A stretch of DNA of 64,000 nt from Robiginitomaculum antarcticum DSM 21748 (GTDB lineage: Bacteria > Pseudomonadota > Alphaproteobacteria > Caulobacterales > Maricaulaceae). The DNA lies in the NCBI RefSeq assembly GCF_000365025.1, contig NZ_KB823013.1, positions 372,001 through 436,000 of the forward strand, written 5' to 3'. A program made the translations under genes and the position numbers. Below the pieces are notes generated by a model. The model saw only the letters and a program-made list of their open reading frames with translations. It did not search any database and had not been told where the DNA came from. This document shows, piece after piece, positions 1 through 8,360 of this stretch (position 1 is its first letter; the number at the start of each line of letters is the position of its first letter).

Positions 1-1
1 T

Positions 2-1444
2 GCCGACGATAAGCTGCGTGAGGAATGCGGCGTTTTCGGTATATTCGGCATGGATAATGCAGCGTCACTGACGGCGCTGGGCCTTCATGCTTTGCAACAT
101 CGCGGACAGGAAGCCTGCGGCATTGCTTCGGTTGACGGCATTCGCTTTCACGCCGAGCGCCATATGGGTCTGGTCGGTGATAATTTTACGGGCGACGATC
201 CGTCCGAGCGTTTAAAAGGCCATGCCGCCATCGGTCATGTGCGCTATTCAACGGCGGGCGAAACCGTGCTGCGTAATGTCCAGCCGCTATATTCAGAGCT
301 GAATACGGGCGGCTTTGCGCTGGCCCATAACGGCCATATCACAAACGCCTTCACCATACGCGAGCAGCTTGTCGAAGACGGCGCGATTTTCCAGTCCACA
401 TCCGATACCGAAGTGGTCATCCACCTGACGGCGCGCGCTAAAGGCGGCAAATTTATTGACCGCTTTATCGATGCCCTGCGCCAGATTGACGGCGGGTTCG
501 CCTTTGTCGGACTGACTAAAAAGAGCTTGATCGGCGCGCGGGACCGTCTCGGCATTCGTCCGCTTCTGATCGGGCGTCTGGGGGAGAATTACCTTCTCGC
601 ATCGGAGACCTGCGCGCTGGATATGATCAGCGCCGAATTTATCCGCGAAGTTGATCCGGGCGAAGTCGTTGTGATTAACGCAGACGGCATTCGCTCCTTC
701 CGCGCCTATCCCGAGGTTGCCGCGCGGCCCTGCGTGTTTGAATTTGTCTATTTTGCCCGCCCTGACAGTGTTGTCGGCGGCAAGTCGGTTTACGAAGTGC
801 GCAAACGCATGGGGCAGAGACTGGCGCAGGAAACTCCCGCCGATGTCGATGTCATTATTCCTGTTCCCGATAGCGGCGTTCCGGCCGCTTTGGGCTACGC
901 CCAGGAAACCGGCATTCCGTTCGAGCTGGGCATTATCCGTAACCATTATGTCGGACGCACCTTTATTGCGCCGACGCAGCAGATCCGCGATATGGGCGTG
1001 CGTCTTAAGCACAGCGCCAACCGCGCTATGATTGAGGGCAAACGCGTTCTCTTAGTGGACGATTCTATTGTGCGCGGCACAACATCGACCAAAATCGTGC
1101 GCATGATCAAAGCGGCCGGCGCCAAGGAAGTGCATTTCCGCAGCGCCTCTCCGCCGATCAAATTCCCTGATCATTACGGCATTGATATGCCGACGACGGA
1201 AAAACTCATTGCGGCGAATTACGGGCTCGAGGCCATGCGCCAGATGCTCGAAGTGGACAGCCTCGGCTTTCTGTCTATTGAGGGTCTATATTGGGCGATG
1301 GGCGAGCAGTACCGCTCTGATACCGCGCCGCAATATACTGATCACTGTTTTACCGGGCATTATCCAACGCCGCTGACCGATGTTGAGCGCGAGAAAGCCG
1401 GCAAATCAGCCAAGCAGCTCTCCTTCCTCGTCGAAGTCGCATAG
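2..1444 (+). CDS. purF: Amidophosphoribosyltransferase (PurF), 5' end outside the window
   Basis: Catalyses the first step of de novo purine synthesis: glutamine plus PRPP gives 5-phosphoribosylamine. The reading frame is open from base 2, and the Cys codon at 26-28, in the context EECGVFGIF, is the N-terminal nucleophile of class II glutamine amidotransferases. The true start is therefore upstream of base 1, and the ATG at 50 is internal. The glutaminase half carries HVRYSTAG near 237-260. The phosphoribosyltransferase half carries the PRPP-binding loop VLLVDDSIVRGTTS near 1048-1090. The C-terminus is complete, ending in TAG at 1442-1444. One base separates it from the SDR gene, so the two are probably co-transcribed. 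Confidence 0.97.
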   Translation, partial: ADDKLREECGVFGIFGMDNAASLTALGLHALQHRGQEACGIASVDGIRFHAERHMGLVGDNFTGDDPSERLKGHAAIGHVRYSTAGETVLRNVQPLYSELNTGGFALAHNGHITNAFTIREQLVEDGAIFQSTSDTEVVIHLTARAKGGKFIDRFIDALRQIDGGFAFVGLTKKSLIGARDRLGIRPLLIGRLGENYLLASETCALDMISAEFIREVDPGEVVVINADGIRSFRAYPEVAARPCVFEFVYFARPDSVVGGKSVYEVRKRMGQRLAQETPADVDVIIPVPDSGVPAALGYAQETGIPFELGIIRNHYVGRTFIAPTQQIRDMGVRLKHSANRAMIEGKRVLLVDDSIVRGTTSTKIVRMIKAAGAKEVHFRSASPPIKFPDHYGIDMPTTEKLIAANYGLEAMRQMLEVDSLGFLSIEGLYWAMGEQYRSDTAPQYTDHCFTGHYPTPLTDVEREKAGKSAKQLSFLVEVA

Positions 1445-1445
1445 T

Positions 1446-2159
1446 ATGACAGATAAAGCTCTAGCCGGCCGCGTCACATTGGTGACGGGGGCCTCGCGCG
1501 GTATTGGATATTTTGCGGCGCTTGCGCTCGCCAAAGCGGGGAGCCATGTGATTGCACTGGCGCGCACATCCGGCGCTCTGGAAGAACTTGATGACGAGAT
1601 AAAAGCAGCGGGCGGCGAAGCCACGCTCGTACCGATGGATTTGAAAAGCCCGGACGGGCTGGACCAACTGGGCGGTATTATACATCAGCGGTGGGGACGG
1701 CTTGACGGGCTGCTCGGTAACGCCGCCATTTTGGGCGACATTACGCCCGCGCCGCATATTGATCCGAAAAAATGGGACGAAGTGCTCGCCGTCAATGTCA
1801 CCGCCAATGCGCGTCTTATCCGTTCGCTTGATCCGCTGCTGCGCAGCTCGAAGTCGGGCCGCGCCCTGTTTATGACCAGCAGTGTTGCGCGCAGTTTCAA
1901 GCCCTATTGGGGCAGTTACGCTGCCAGTAAGGCCGCCTTGGAAGCGCTGGTTTTATCCTATGCCGGAGAGGTCGAAGACAGCACGCTCAAAGTTAATCTG
2001 TTTGATCCGCTGCGCACCCGCACCGCTATGCGCGCCAAAGCCATGCCGGGCGAAGATCCGCAAATCCTGAAACACCCGCGCGACATTTCAGATCAGATTG
2101 TGGGCATGTTATCACCGTCATGTGTGCAGCATGGGCAATTGGTGATTGCTCAAGCTTAG
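1446..2159 (+). CDS. Short-chain dehydrogenase/reductase (SDR) family oxidoreductase
   Basis: A 237-aa classical SDR. The nucleotide-binding motif TGASRGIG lies near the N-terminus, NAA follows the central strand, and the catalytic Ser (MTSSVARSF) and YxxxK (SYAASKAALEAL) are present. The start chosen is ATG 1446 (MTDKALAG), directly after the purF stop. An in-frame start at 1380 would overlap purF by 65 nt and add sequence foreign to the fold. The substrate cannot be read from the sequence. Placement after purF suggests shared transcription but not a role in purine synthesis. Confidence 0.9.
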   Translation: MTDKALAGRVTLVTGASRGIGYFAALALAKAGSHVIALARTSGALEELDDEIKAAGGEATLVPMDLKSPDGLDQLGGIIHQRWGRLDGLLGNAAILGDITPAPHIDPKKWDEVLAVNVTANARLIRSLDPLLRSSKSGRALFMTSSVARSFKPYWGSYAASKAALEALVLSYAGEVEDSTLKVNLFDPLRTRTAMRAKAMPGEDPQILKHPRDISDQIVGMLSPSCVQHGQLVIAQA

Positions 2160-2237
2160 TTCCTACGCGGTGCGCCTCTTAACTCTCGATTGCTTCGACT
2201 TGATGTGATAAAATTCATGGAAATATACCCTTAATTC

Positions 2238-2270
2238 GTCATCCAGAGGCGCGAAGCGCCGAGGGATCCA
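2238..2270 (+). repeat. Family 1 hairpin repeat, left copy
   Basis: Constant flanks GTCATCCAGA and GAGGGATCCA enclose the stem GGCGC / GCGCC with loop GAA. The stem bases differ from those of the partner at 2611-2645 (GGCCTT / AAGGCC), but loop and flanks are kept. Confidence 0.75.
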
Positions 2271-2285
2271 AGTCTAGGACTATCC

Positions 2286-2606
2286 ATGCACTTCGCCGAT
2301 TCATTGGCTTATTATGTATACATGATGGCGAGTATGAAGAACGGTACGCTTTATCTAGGCATGACTAACGACCTAGAGCGTAGAGTTTGGGAACATAAAA
2401 ATAACGAAAATCCTAAAAGTTATACTGCGCGATATCATATCCACCGCTTAGTTTACTTTGAAACTTTTGACTCTCCAGATACTGCAATCAGGCGAGAGAA
2501 ATATCTAAAAGGAAAATCTCGGCAGTTTAAAATTGAACTGCTGGAAATGAAAAATCCGCATTGGATAGAATTATATGAGAAATTTATGCGCGGTGGCAAT
2601 ATCTAG
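2286..2606 (+). CDS. GIY-YIG single-domain nuclease (UPF0213/YhbQ-like)
   Basis: A 106-aa protein consisting of one GIY-YIG domain. YYVYMMAS near residues 9-16 supplies the 'GIY' strand, and GTLYLGMTNDLERRVWEHK near 20-38 supplies the 'YIG' strand with the catalytic Arg and the Tyr/His-type helix. The C-terminal IRREKYLKGKSRQFKIELLE is typical of the small UPF0213-like proteins. Base composition is clearly more AT-rich than purF or pst. The gene stands alone, enclosed by inverted hairpin repeats, with its stop codon inside the right repeat. The domain implies a metal-dependent single-strand nick. The DNA target is unknown, and a link to the flanking repeats is inference. Confidence 0.85.
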   Translation: MHFADSLAYYVYMMASMKNGTLYLGMTNDLERRVWEHKNNENPKSYTARYHIHRLVYFETFDSPDTAIRREKYLKGKSRQFKIELLEMKNPHWIELYEKFMRGGNI

Positions 2607-2610
2607 GCAT

Positions 2611-2645
2611 GGATCCTTCGGCCTTTTCAAGGCCTCTGGATGACA
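2611..2645 (-). repeat. Family 1 hairpin repeat, right inverted copy
   Basis: Read on the minus strand it starts GTCATCCAGA and ends GAAGGATCCA, with stem GGCCTT / AAGGCC and loop GAA. It is the inverted partner of 2238-2270 and lies between the GIY-YIG stop and the end of pstB, so it may also act as a transcription end for either gene. Confidence 0.75.
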
Positions 2646-2668
2646 GAACGCGTGTTAAGCGGTTTGAT

Positions 2669-3469
2669 TCAACACTCGCAAAATTCGTCACAGAGATAGG
2701 TCTGCGTTTTCGGTAGCGCCGCGTTTGAGAACATATGCGCGGCGTCTCCAGCCTCAACCAATTGGCCTTCGCATAAAAAGAGGACGTGATCGGCAATGCG
2801 TTTGGCCTGCGCCAGATTATGCGTCACCGTCAGAACGGGGATGGTGCGGCCCAGATCGCGCATCAACGCCTCTATCGTGCGGGCACTGACCGGATCAACG
2901 GAGGCTGTCGGTTCATCCATTAAAAGAACATCGGGTTTAAGCGCCAATGCGCGGGCAATGCACAAGCGCTGTTGCTGCCCCATAGACAATGTGTCGGCGC
3001 GTTCGCCCAGACGGGCATGGACATCGTTCCAGAGCGCTGCGCCGCGCAGAGCCTGCTCGACAATATCGTGCTTTTGGGCTTGGCTGAGCTTCACGCCGCG
3101 CAGCCCGAACAGCACATTTTGCGCAATCGAGCGCGGGAAGACGCAGGGCTTTTGAAAGACCATGCCGATCCGCGCGCGCAATTTTGTGACATCGCAATCC
3201 TTGGCGTAAATTTCGCAGCCTTCAAAATAGGCGCGGCCCTGTATCGACAAGCCGGCCATATCGTCGCTAATGCGGTTTAGCGCGCGCAGCAGGGTTGATT
3301 TCCCTGCCCCCGACGGGCCGACAAGCACGGTAACGCCGCGCTTAGGCAGATGGGCGTTGACGCCGGAGAGAATGCAGCTATCGCCGAACCAGACGCCGAA
3401 ATTCTCCAGCGAAATAGCGACATGGTGCGGCGCGCTACTGACGAGTTTCAGATGTTGGGACTGCGGCAT
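2669..3469 (-). CDS. pstB: Phosphate ABC transporter ATP-binding protein PstB
   Basis: The 266-aa cytoplasmic ATPase of the high-affinity phosphate importer. Walker A GPSGAGKST is at about residues 51-59, the signature at 161-165, Walker B VLLMDEP at 181-187, followed by the switch His in TVTHNLAQAKR. LNRISDD after Walker A is typical of PstB. The signature reads LSMGQQQRLCIARAL where the family normally has LSGGQQQ, a change of the central glycine to methionine. Start ATG 3469 follows AGGAGATATC. The longer frame to 3583 would run into pstA. It is last in the pstSCAB order. No phoU follows, because the GIY-YIG unit comes next. Confidence 0.93.
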   Translation of the reverse strand: MPQSQHLKLVSSAPHHVAISLENFGVWFGDSCILSGVNAHLPKRGVTVLVGPSGAGKSTLLRALNRISDDMAGLSIQGRAYFEGCEIYAKDCDVTKLRARIGMVFQKPCVFPRSIAQNVLFGLRGVKLSQAQKHDIVEQALRGAALWNDVHARLGERADTLSMGQQQRLCIARALALKPDVLLMDEPTASVDPVSARTIEALMRDLGRTIPVLTVTHNLAQAKRIADHVLFLCEGQLVEAGDAAHMFSNAALPKTQTYLCDEFCEC

Positions 3470-3482
3470 GATATCTCCTAAT

Positions 3483-4334
3483 TTAACGCTGCGAGAGGGG
3501 TAACAGGCGGGCGCGGGCGAAAAAGGCGGCCAGGCTGAACATTGCCACCAGAGCGATGAGGGTGAAACTTGCCCCCCACGCATTTTGAAGCGCGGCGGGG
3601 TCGGCGGCCTGCTGCGCTAAAGCCAGAATATGGGTTGGCAGAGTTGCCACCGGCTCGGCCAGACTGCTCGGGACGCCGGCGCCGGAAAAGGCCGTCGCAA
3701 TAAACATGATCGGGGCGGTCTCACCAATGGCCCGCGCCAGACCGATCAAAAGCCCTGTGACCAGGCCGTGCAGGCTTTGCGGAATGATAATGCGCAGGGC
3801 GGTCTGCTCGCGGGTTAGGCCCAGCGCATAGGCATTTTCACGGTAGGGTGTATCGATGCCCCGCATGGCGGAGATCGTCGCCATACAGGCCGTCGGGAGC
3901 ATCATAATGGCCAGGATAACCGCGCCGACAAACCATGACAGGCCTGTGCCGAATATATTGACAAAAAGTATCAGCCCGAACAGGCCAAAAATTATTGAGG
4001 GCACGCCGTTCAGACCATAGAGCGCCAGATCGAACAGGCGTTGAGCGGCCGTATTTTTGATATATTCACTGCGATAGACCGATGCGCCCAGCGCCAGCGG
4101 CGCAGCAATAAGTCCGGCGGTTAACACAATCAGCAGCGAGCCGAATATCTGATAGGAAATTCCGCCGCGACTGCCGAAATCGCGTGACGGCATAAATAGG
4201 AAATCCAGCGATATAGCCTGCGCGCCGCGCACAATGATGGCGCCCAGCAGAAACGCCAAAATACAGACGCTAAGCCCCAGCGCCGCGCGCGTCGCCGCTG
4301 CGAAGATATGTTCTTTGGCGGCGCGGCTAATCAT
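3483..4334 (-). CDS. pstA: Phosphate ABC transporter permease PstA
   Basis: A 283-aa inner-membrane permease with about six hydrophobic segments. The family loop FGSRGGISYQIFGSLLIVLTAG lies near residues 53-74 in two parts, and the cytoplasmic EAA-type loop is RENAYALGLTREQTALRIIIPQ. Together with PstC it forms the phosphate channel energised by PstB. Its start overlaps the pstC end by 8 nt, consistent with translational coupling, and it ends 13 nt before the pstB ATG. Confidence 0.93.
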   Translation of the reverse strand: MISRAAKEHIFAAATRAALGLSVCILAFLLGAIIVRGAQAISLDFLFMPSRDFGSRGGISYQIFGSLLIVLTAGLIAAPLALGASVYRSEYIKNTAAQRLFDLALYGLNGVPSIIFGLFGLILFVNIFGTGLSWFVGAVILAIMMLPTACMATISAMRGIDTPYRENAYALGLTREQTALRIIIPQSLHGLVTGLLIGLARAIGETAPIMFIATAFSGAGVPSSLAEPVATLPTHILALAQQAADPAALQNAWGASFTLIALVAMFSLAAFFARARLLPLSQR

Positions 4335-5241
4335 AAATTGCCTCCACCCCGTTGGGACGGCGATTGATCAACCATTGCGCGGCCCCTGTCAGCGTTAGAG
4401 TAATAAGCACCAGAATAAGCCCCATCAGAACGAGCGCGCTAAAATGGGCGGAGCCAAAGGCGCTCTCGCCCAGTTCGCGCCCAAGCTTAGAGGTTATGGT
4501 TTGTCCGGATGACAGCACATTGAAAATTGGGCTGGGGAGGCGGTCAAGAGAGCCAATGACCAGCATAACGGCCATGGTCTCGCCCAGCGCGCGACCTAAG
4601 GCGAGTAGACCTGCGGCTAGAATATCGCGGCGAGCATGGGGCAGGACGACATCCAGAATAACTTCGTGTCGATACAGTCCCAAAGCGCGGGCATTTTCAC
4701 GCTGAATTACCGGCACATTGGAAATGGCGTCTTCGGTCAGCGTCAAAATCGTCGGCAATATCATAACGGCCAATATTAGCCCCGCCGTCAAAATCAGGCG
4801 GCCCGTCTGCAAATCCAAACCCTTGGCGACCCAGACGCTAATATAAGCGACGCCGATCAGGCCGTAGACAATAGAGGGAATTCCGGCGAGCACTTCGAGC
4901 GCCGATTTTATAATGCCGCGCAGCCGCGCCGAGCGCGTCTCTGCAATATAAATGGCCGTCAGCACGCCCAGCGGCAAAGCAATCGCCATCGCAATCACCA
5001 TCACAACAATTGAGCCGTAAAGCATAGGGATGATGCCGTATTGACCCAAGTTCGGGTTCCAGACTGTGCCGAAAAGCGATGCCGGATTATGGGACAGCAC
5101 AGGGCCCGTCTGGCCCAGCAAAGTGATTAGGATAACCGCGCAAATGGCGGCGCAGATGAGGGCGCTGATGAGAAAATAGCTGCGTAAAGCCCGGCCTGAT
5201 GGCGGGGCGGGGCGGGTAAAATCCATGGCCGCAGCGCTCAC
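4327..5241 (-). CDS. pstC: Phosphate ABC transporter permease PstC
   Basis: A 304-aa inner-membrane permease with an N-terminal cytoplasmic tail and six predicted membrane segments. GIIPMLYGSIVVMVIAMAIA and the loop QRENARALGLYRHEVILDVVLPHARR are typical of PstC. The start at 5241 is GTG and overlaps the pstS TGA as GTGA, a coupling arrangement. ATG 5226 (MDFTRPAPPSG) is an alternative that would shorten it by five residues. Confidence 0.92.
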   Translation of the reverse strand: MSAAAMDFTRPAPPSGRALRSYFLISALICAAICAVILITLLGQTGPVLSHNPASLFGTVWNPNLGQYGIIPMLYGSIVVMVIAMAIALPLGVLTAIYIAETRSARLRGIIKSALEVLAGIPSIVYGLIGVAYISVWVAKGLDLQTGRLILTAGLILAVMILPTILTLTEDAISNVPVIQRENARALGLYRHEVILDVVLPHARRDILAAGLLALGRALGETMAVMLVIGSLDRLPSPIFNVLSSGQTITSKLGRELGESAFGSAHFSALVLMGLILVLITLTLTGAAQWLINRRPNGVEAIYD

Positions 5242-6104
5242 TTGTTAACCGGCAAATATCCGGCGTCGACCACATGGGTCTGGCCTTCGGGCGAGAGCAC
5301 AAAATCGATGAAGGCTTTGGCCTGCCCTGAAACATCCTCGCGCGTAACAATTAAAAGGTCGCGGGTAATGGGAAAAGCGCCGGAATTCACATTGTCCAGC
5401 GTCGGGGCCACCGCGCCGTTCGCCGTCGTAATTGATAAGGGCCGCACATCAGCATTGGCCCATGCAAATGAAATCATACCAATGGCGCTATCGCTTTGCG
5501 CCAGCGCGGTTTGCTCTTCATTATTAGAGCCCACAACCAGATCCGCGCCCGGCGCTTGCATATTTTTATCGCCAAACACAATCCGGGCGAAGACTTGCCT
5601 CGTCCCGCGCCCGGCCTCTTTGTCGACCGCGAATATGGCTCTATCCGGACCGCCAAAGGCGCTCCAATTATCGACACGCCCCATATAAATATCGGTAACT
5701 TGTTCAAAGGAAAGCTGCGTGACTCCGGCGTCATAAATTTCTGATGAAACGGCAGGCGCAACCGCGTCGCGCCCAATGGCTGTGACGGTAAAGCTGTGAC
5801 GGGCGAACCGGGCGCGTTCCTCAGCGGTTATATCGCGGCTCATCATGCCAATATCGGTTTGCCCTTCGGCCAGCTGTTTAAAGCCGCCGCCGGAGCCGCC
5901 TGCATTGACAATAATTTTTGCGCCGGTTTGCATCGTATAGTCATCGGCAGCGCGGCTGATGGCCGGAAGGACGGTTGTCGAACCGGAAATTGAGACCGTA
6001 TCGCCAGCCGTTTTCACGCCATCCCCGCCGCAAGCGGTTAATATTGTGGCCGCAGCAAAGCTAACCCCGGCGACGTGGACGCCGTAGCGGAATATATAAC
6101 GCAT
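5238..6104 (-). CDS. pstS: Phosphate-binding lipoprotein PstS
   Basis: The extracytoplasmic phosphate receptor of the Pst system, 288 aa from ATG 6104. The N-terminus MRYIFRYG is followed by a hydrophobic stretch ending ATILTAC, a lipobox that predicts a lipid-anchored protein. The phosphate-binding motifs SGSTTVLP and GSGGGFKQLAEGQTDIGMMSRD are present. ATG 6134 and 6164 are in-frame alternatives, but they place extra residues before the signal peptide. It heads the operon, and a Pho-box-like sequence lies about 90 bp upstream. Confidence 0.93.
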   Translation of the reverse strand: MRYIFRYGVHVAGVSFAAATILTACGGDGVKTAGDTVSISGSTTVLPAISRAADDYTMQTGAKIIVNAGGSGGGFKQLAEGQTDIGMMSRDITAEERARFARHSFTVTAIGRDAVAPAVSSEIYDAGVTQLSFEQVTDIYMGRVDNWSAFGGPDRAIFAVDKEAGRGTRQVFARIVFGDKNMQAPGADLVVGSNNEEQTALAQSDSAIGMISFAWANADVRPLSITTANGAVAPTLDNVNSGAFPITRDLLIVTREDVSGQAKAFIDFVLSPEGQTHVVDAGYLPVNK

Positions 6105-6194
6105 AGAAAATCCCGAAATATAAATTGTCTTCATTGATAGTGAAGCCCCCCGACGTTTCTTCAAATCAAGTCATCGTGAACGCGCACCGCCGCA

Positions 6195-6213
6195 GATGAA
6201 CGCTTTATGACGA
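6195..6213 (-). promoter_or_regulatory. Putative Pho box upstream of pstS
   Basis: On the minus strand the site reads TCGTCATAAAGCGTTCATC: two GTCAT/TTCAT half sites 11 bases apart with an A-rich spacer, as in the PhoB box (CTGTCAT repeats at 11-nt spacing). It lies about 90 bp before the pstS start, which fits induction on phosphate limitation. phoB itself is not in this window. Confidence 0.5.
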
Positions 6214-6315
6214 TAGCGCTCGGCAAGCGTTCAGACAGGTTCTGTTAGAAAGATATTAATGCGGCGGACAGGACTGTTATTCCGATAGCCCGGCACCGCG
6301 ATTATGGAGGTATTT

Positions 6316-7026
6316 ATGACCTATACAGATTTAACAAAAGGCCTCTCCCGCGCCGGTTTTGCCGCTGCAGCTTTGGCCGCAACTTCATTTGCCCTGCCTG
6401 GTCTCGCCTCCGCGCAGAACTACGGCTATTATGCCGGTGATCAATATAACGCCGCGCATGAGCAGTGCAAAAAGGATGAGAAACGCGACAAATTAGTCGG
6501 CGGCCTGATCGGCGCCGTAATTGGCGGCGTGGTTGGCTCTAATGTTGCCGGAGACGGCGTACAGGATGAGGGCACAGCCATTGGCGCCGTAGTTGGCGGT
6601 CTGGCCGGAGCCGGAATTGCCGATAAACGCGTGGATTGCGACCCCGCTTATGGCAATGGGTATAACGACTCTTATAACACTCAGTATAACAGCCAGCGCG
6701 TTGTTTACGGTCAGGGCGGCTATCAAAATAGTGGCTACCAGAATGATGGCTATAACCAAGGCACTTATAACCAAGGCACATATCCGGTTTACCAGACCGG
6801 CACATATCGCACCCCGCAGCCCGTCTATCGTCAGCAGCCTGTTTATCGTCATGACACATACGGTCAACAGCGCCGTCAGGACGCGCTTGAGGCCCAGCGT
6901 CAAGAGCGCCTTAAAGCCGCGCAACGCGCCGAGCGTCAACAGCGCAAAGCGTACCGCAAAGGCTACCACACAGGGCAGGCGCAAACCCATTATCACGGCA
7001 AATATATTTGCTACGATCATCACTAA
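6316..7026 (+). CDS. Glycine-zipper envelope protein, tandem copy 1
   Basis: A 236-aa exported protein. The signal peptide ends ASAQ near residue 34. A glycine-zipper 2TM domain (17-kDa antigen type) spans about 60-104 and contains VGSNVAGDGVQDEGTAIG. A Tyr/Gln/Gly/Asn-rich low-complexity region follows, and then a Gln/Arg-rich tail. ATG 6316 is chosen because GGAGG lies 6 nt upstream. The ATG at 6304 overlaps that ribosome-binding site. It is the first of three tandem paralogues and ends before a strong terminator. Its role is probably structural, in the envelope, but no partner is evident. Confidence 0.85.
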   Translation: MTYTDLTKGLSRAGFAAAALAATSFALPGLASAQNYGYYAGDQYNAAHEQCKKDEKRDKLVGGLIGAVIGGVVGSNVAGDGVQDEGTAIGAVVGGLAGAGIADKRVDCDPAYGNGYNDSYNTQYNSQRVVYGQGGYQNSGYQNDGYNQGTYNQGTYPVYQTGTYRTPQPVYRQQPVYRHDTYGQQRRQDALEAQRQERLKAAQRAERQQRKAYRKGYHTGQAQTHYHGKYICYDHH

Positions 7027-7075
7027 TCTTCTGACGGGCTCTGATTTTCCCGAGCCAGTTTCCGTCTCAAGACGC

Positions 7076-7104
7076 GGCGCATTGCTAAGCAATGCGCCGT
7101 TTTT
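7076..7104 (+). terminator. Intrinsic terminator after glycine-zipper copy 1
   Basis: A perfect 10-bp stem GGCGCATTGC / GCAATGCGCC with loop TAA, followed by GTTTTTG. It separates copy 1 from copy 2, so the paralogues are independently transcribed. Confidence 0.9.
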
Positions 7105-7259
7105 GTTGCAGGCATACAAATTGCATGGTAATTTAAGTTAAATAAACACTCTTGGGCTAAACGGCTTGAGATTATTTCGAAGAGCCTCGGTATTGGCCGC
7201 ATTCCCGGCTGGTTACGAAGACTGTTTCGATGTTTAAACGGTGATCTTAGGAGCCTGAT

Positions 7260-8156
7260 ATGATATCTTATCTTTTTCGCGGCGTAGCTGCAGCGACGCT
7301 TTGTTTTGGCGCAGCCTCGGCCGCCAATGCTCAGATTAATTTTGATCGCGGTAGCGACTATGCCTATACAGGCGGCGGCGCTGTAATTGGCGGGGTGATC
7401 GGCTCTAATGTTGCCGGCGGCGGCGTACAGGATGAAGGCACAGCCATTGGCGCCGTTATTGGCGGACTGGCCGGAAACTATATTGGAAACCAAATTCAAG
7501 CCCGCCAGGACGCGCGCGCTTATTATGGCCCGCAATATGAAAATGGTTATGGCAGCCAAGGCGGATACGGCGCAAATTACGGCGCGTCATATGGCAATAG
7601 CTATGGCGGCAGCTCGCGCTATGGCAATTATAATGTCGGCGTGCCCGCTGGCGGATATGAAACTGCAGGCCGCTATGGCTATAGCCAGTCCGGGTATAGC
7701 TCCGGCGGCTATGCGCCGGTCAGCTATTCAAATGGCGGATATATGAACGGCGGTTACGCGGCGGGTGGATACAACACTGTTATGCCAAGCGTCCCGGCCT
7801 ATTCCGGCGCGCCCTGCGGCGTAAATTTCGGATGCGGCGGCGTTTACACCACGCCGGGCGGCTATGTCGCCGGCCCTGTCTATACCCAAAGCTATAGCAC
7901 GGTGACGCAGACTCCGGCCGTTGTTCAGCGCGTGCCCGTGGTGACTCCCGTCTACCGCGCTCCGGTTCAAAGGGTCATCTCGTCTCATACATATACCCAT
8001 AGCGCGCCGCCCATGGAAACTGCGCCATGTCCGGCCGGCACCACGCCGCAATCAGACGGCACATGTTTGCAAGCTCCGACGGTATGTTCGACGCCTGTAA
8101 CCACCAGCCATACATCCTGCCCGCCGGTCCATCACGGTGGCCATAGCCGCCACTAA
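7260..8156 (+). CDS. Glycine-zipper envelope protein, tandem copy 2
   Basis: A 298-aa exported protein. The signal peptide MISYLFRGVAAATLCFG ends at SAANA|Q. The glycine-zipper domain lies near residues 38-80 (VIGSNVAGGGVQDEGTAIG, then AVIGGLAGNYIG). A long Gly/Tyr/Ser-rich repeat region with GGY and YGNSYGG motifs follows. The C-terminal part has several cysteines (APCPAGTTPQSDGTCLQAP, two more before the end), unlike copies 1 and 3, and a His-rich end. AGGAGCC precedes the ATG. The pattern APCPxGTxxQxDGTC resembles tails of other alphaproteobacterial surface proteins. Function unknown. Confidence 0.85.
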   Translation: MISYLFRGVAAATLCFGAASAANAQINFDRGSDYAYTGGGAVIGGVIGSNVAGGGVQDEGTAIGAVIGGLAGNYIGNQIQARQDARAYYGPQYENGYGSQGGYGANYGASYGNSYGGSSRYGNYNVGVPAGGYETAGRYGYSQSGYSSGGYAPVSYSNGGYMNGGYAAGGYNTVMPSVPAYSGAPCGVNFGCGGVYTTPGGYVAGPVYTQSYSTVTQTPAVVQRVPVVTPVYRAPVQRVISSHTYTHSAPPMETAPCPAGTTPQSDGTCLQAPTVCSTPVTTSHTSCPPVHHGGHSRH

Positions 8157-8220
8157 TATATCGATATTTGGCCTCACGGCAAATATCCGCGCTTTGTTCA
8201 CATAATATAATTTTAAAAAT

Positions 8221-8243
8221 GGGGCTGTAGAGCCCCGTTTTTT
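8221..8243 (+). terminator. Intrinsic terminator after glycine-zipper copy 2
   Basis: Stem GGGGCT / AGCCCC with loop GTAG, then GTTTTTT. It is preceded by an A-rich stretch. Confidence 0.85.
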
Positions 8244-8360
8244 ATGCGCCGCTAGCGCAGGGCTTCAGCCTACGTTCATCTAAGGTTAATTAGTATAAAA
8301 TTGGAATTGCGCCCTGATATCGGGAGTCAGGCGGGCAAAGATACAAATTAGGAATATCTC

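Larger units (their letters stand above)
2236..2647 (+). mobile_element. GIY-YIG unit bounded by inverted hairpin repeats
   Basis: A compact unit of about 410 bp between the SDR gene and pstB. The left end (2238-2270) begins GTCATCCAGAGG and ends GGATCCA. The right end (2611-2645) is the same design inverted, starting TGGATCC and ending CTCTGGATGAC. A conserved CTAG lies just inside each repeat (2274-2277 and 2604-2607). The ORF at 2286-2606 fills the interior, and its TAG stop is part of the inner CTAG of the right repeat. Repeats of the same design without an ORF occur at 30116-30219. Mobility is inferred from this organisation, not shown. Confidence 0.5.

Noticed and set aside
293-1012. 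239-codon minus-strand frame inside purF
   Set aside because: A shadow of the purF reading frame with no domain and no start signal.
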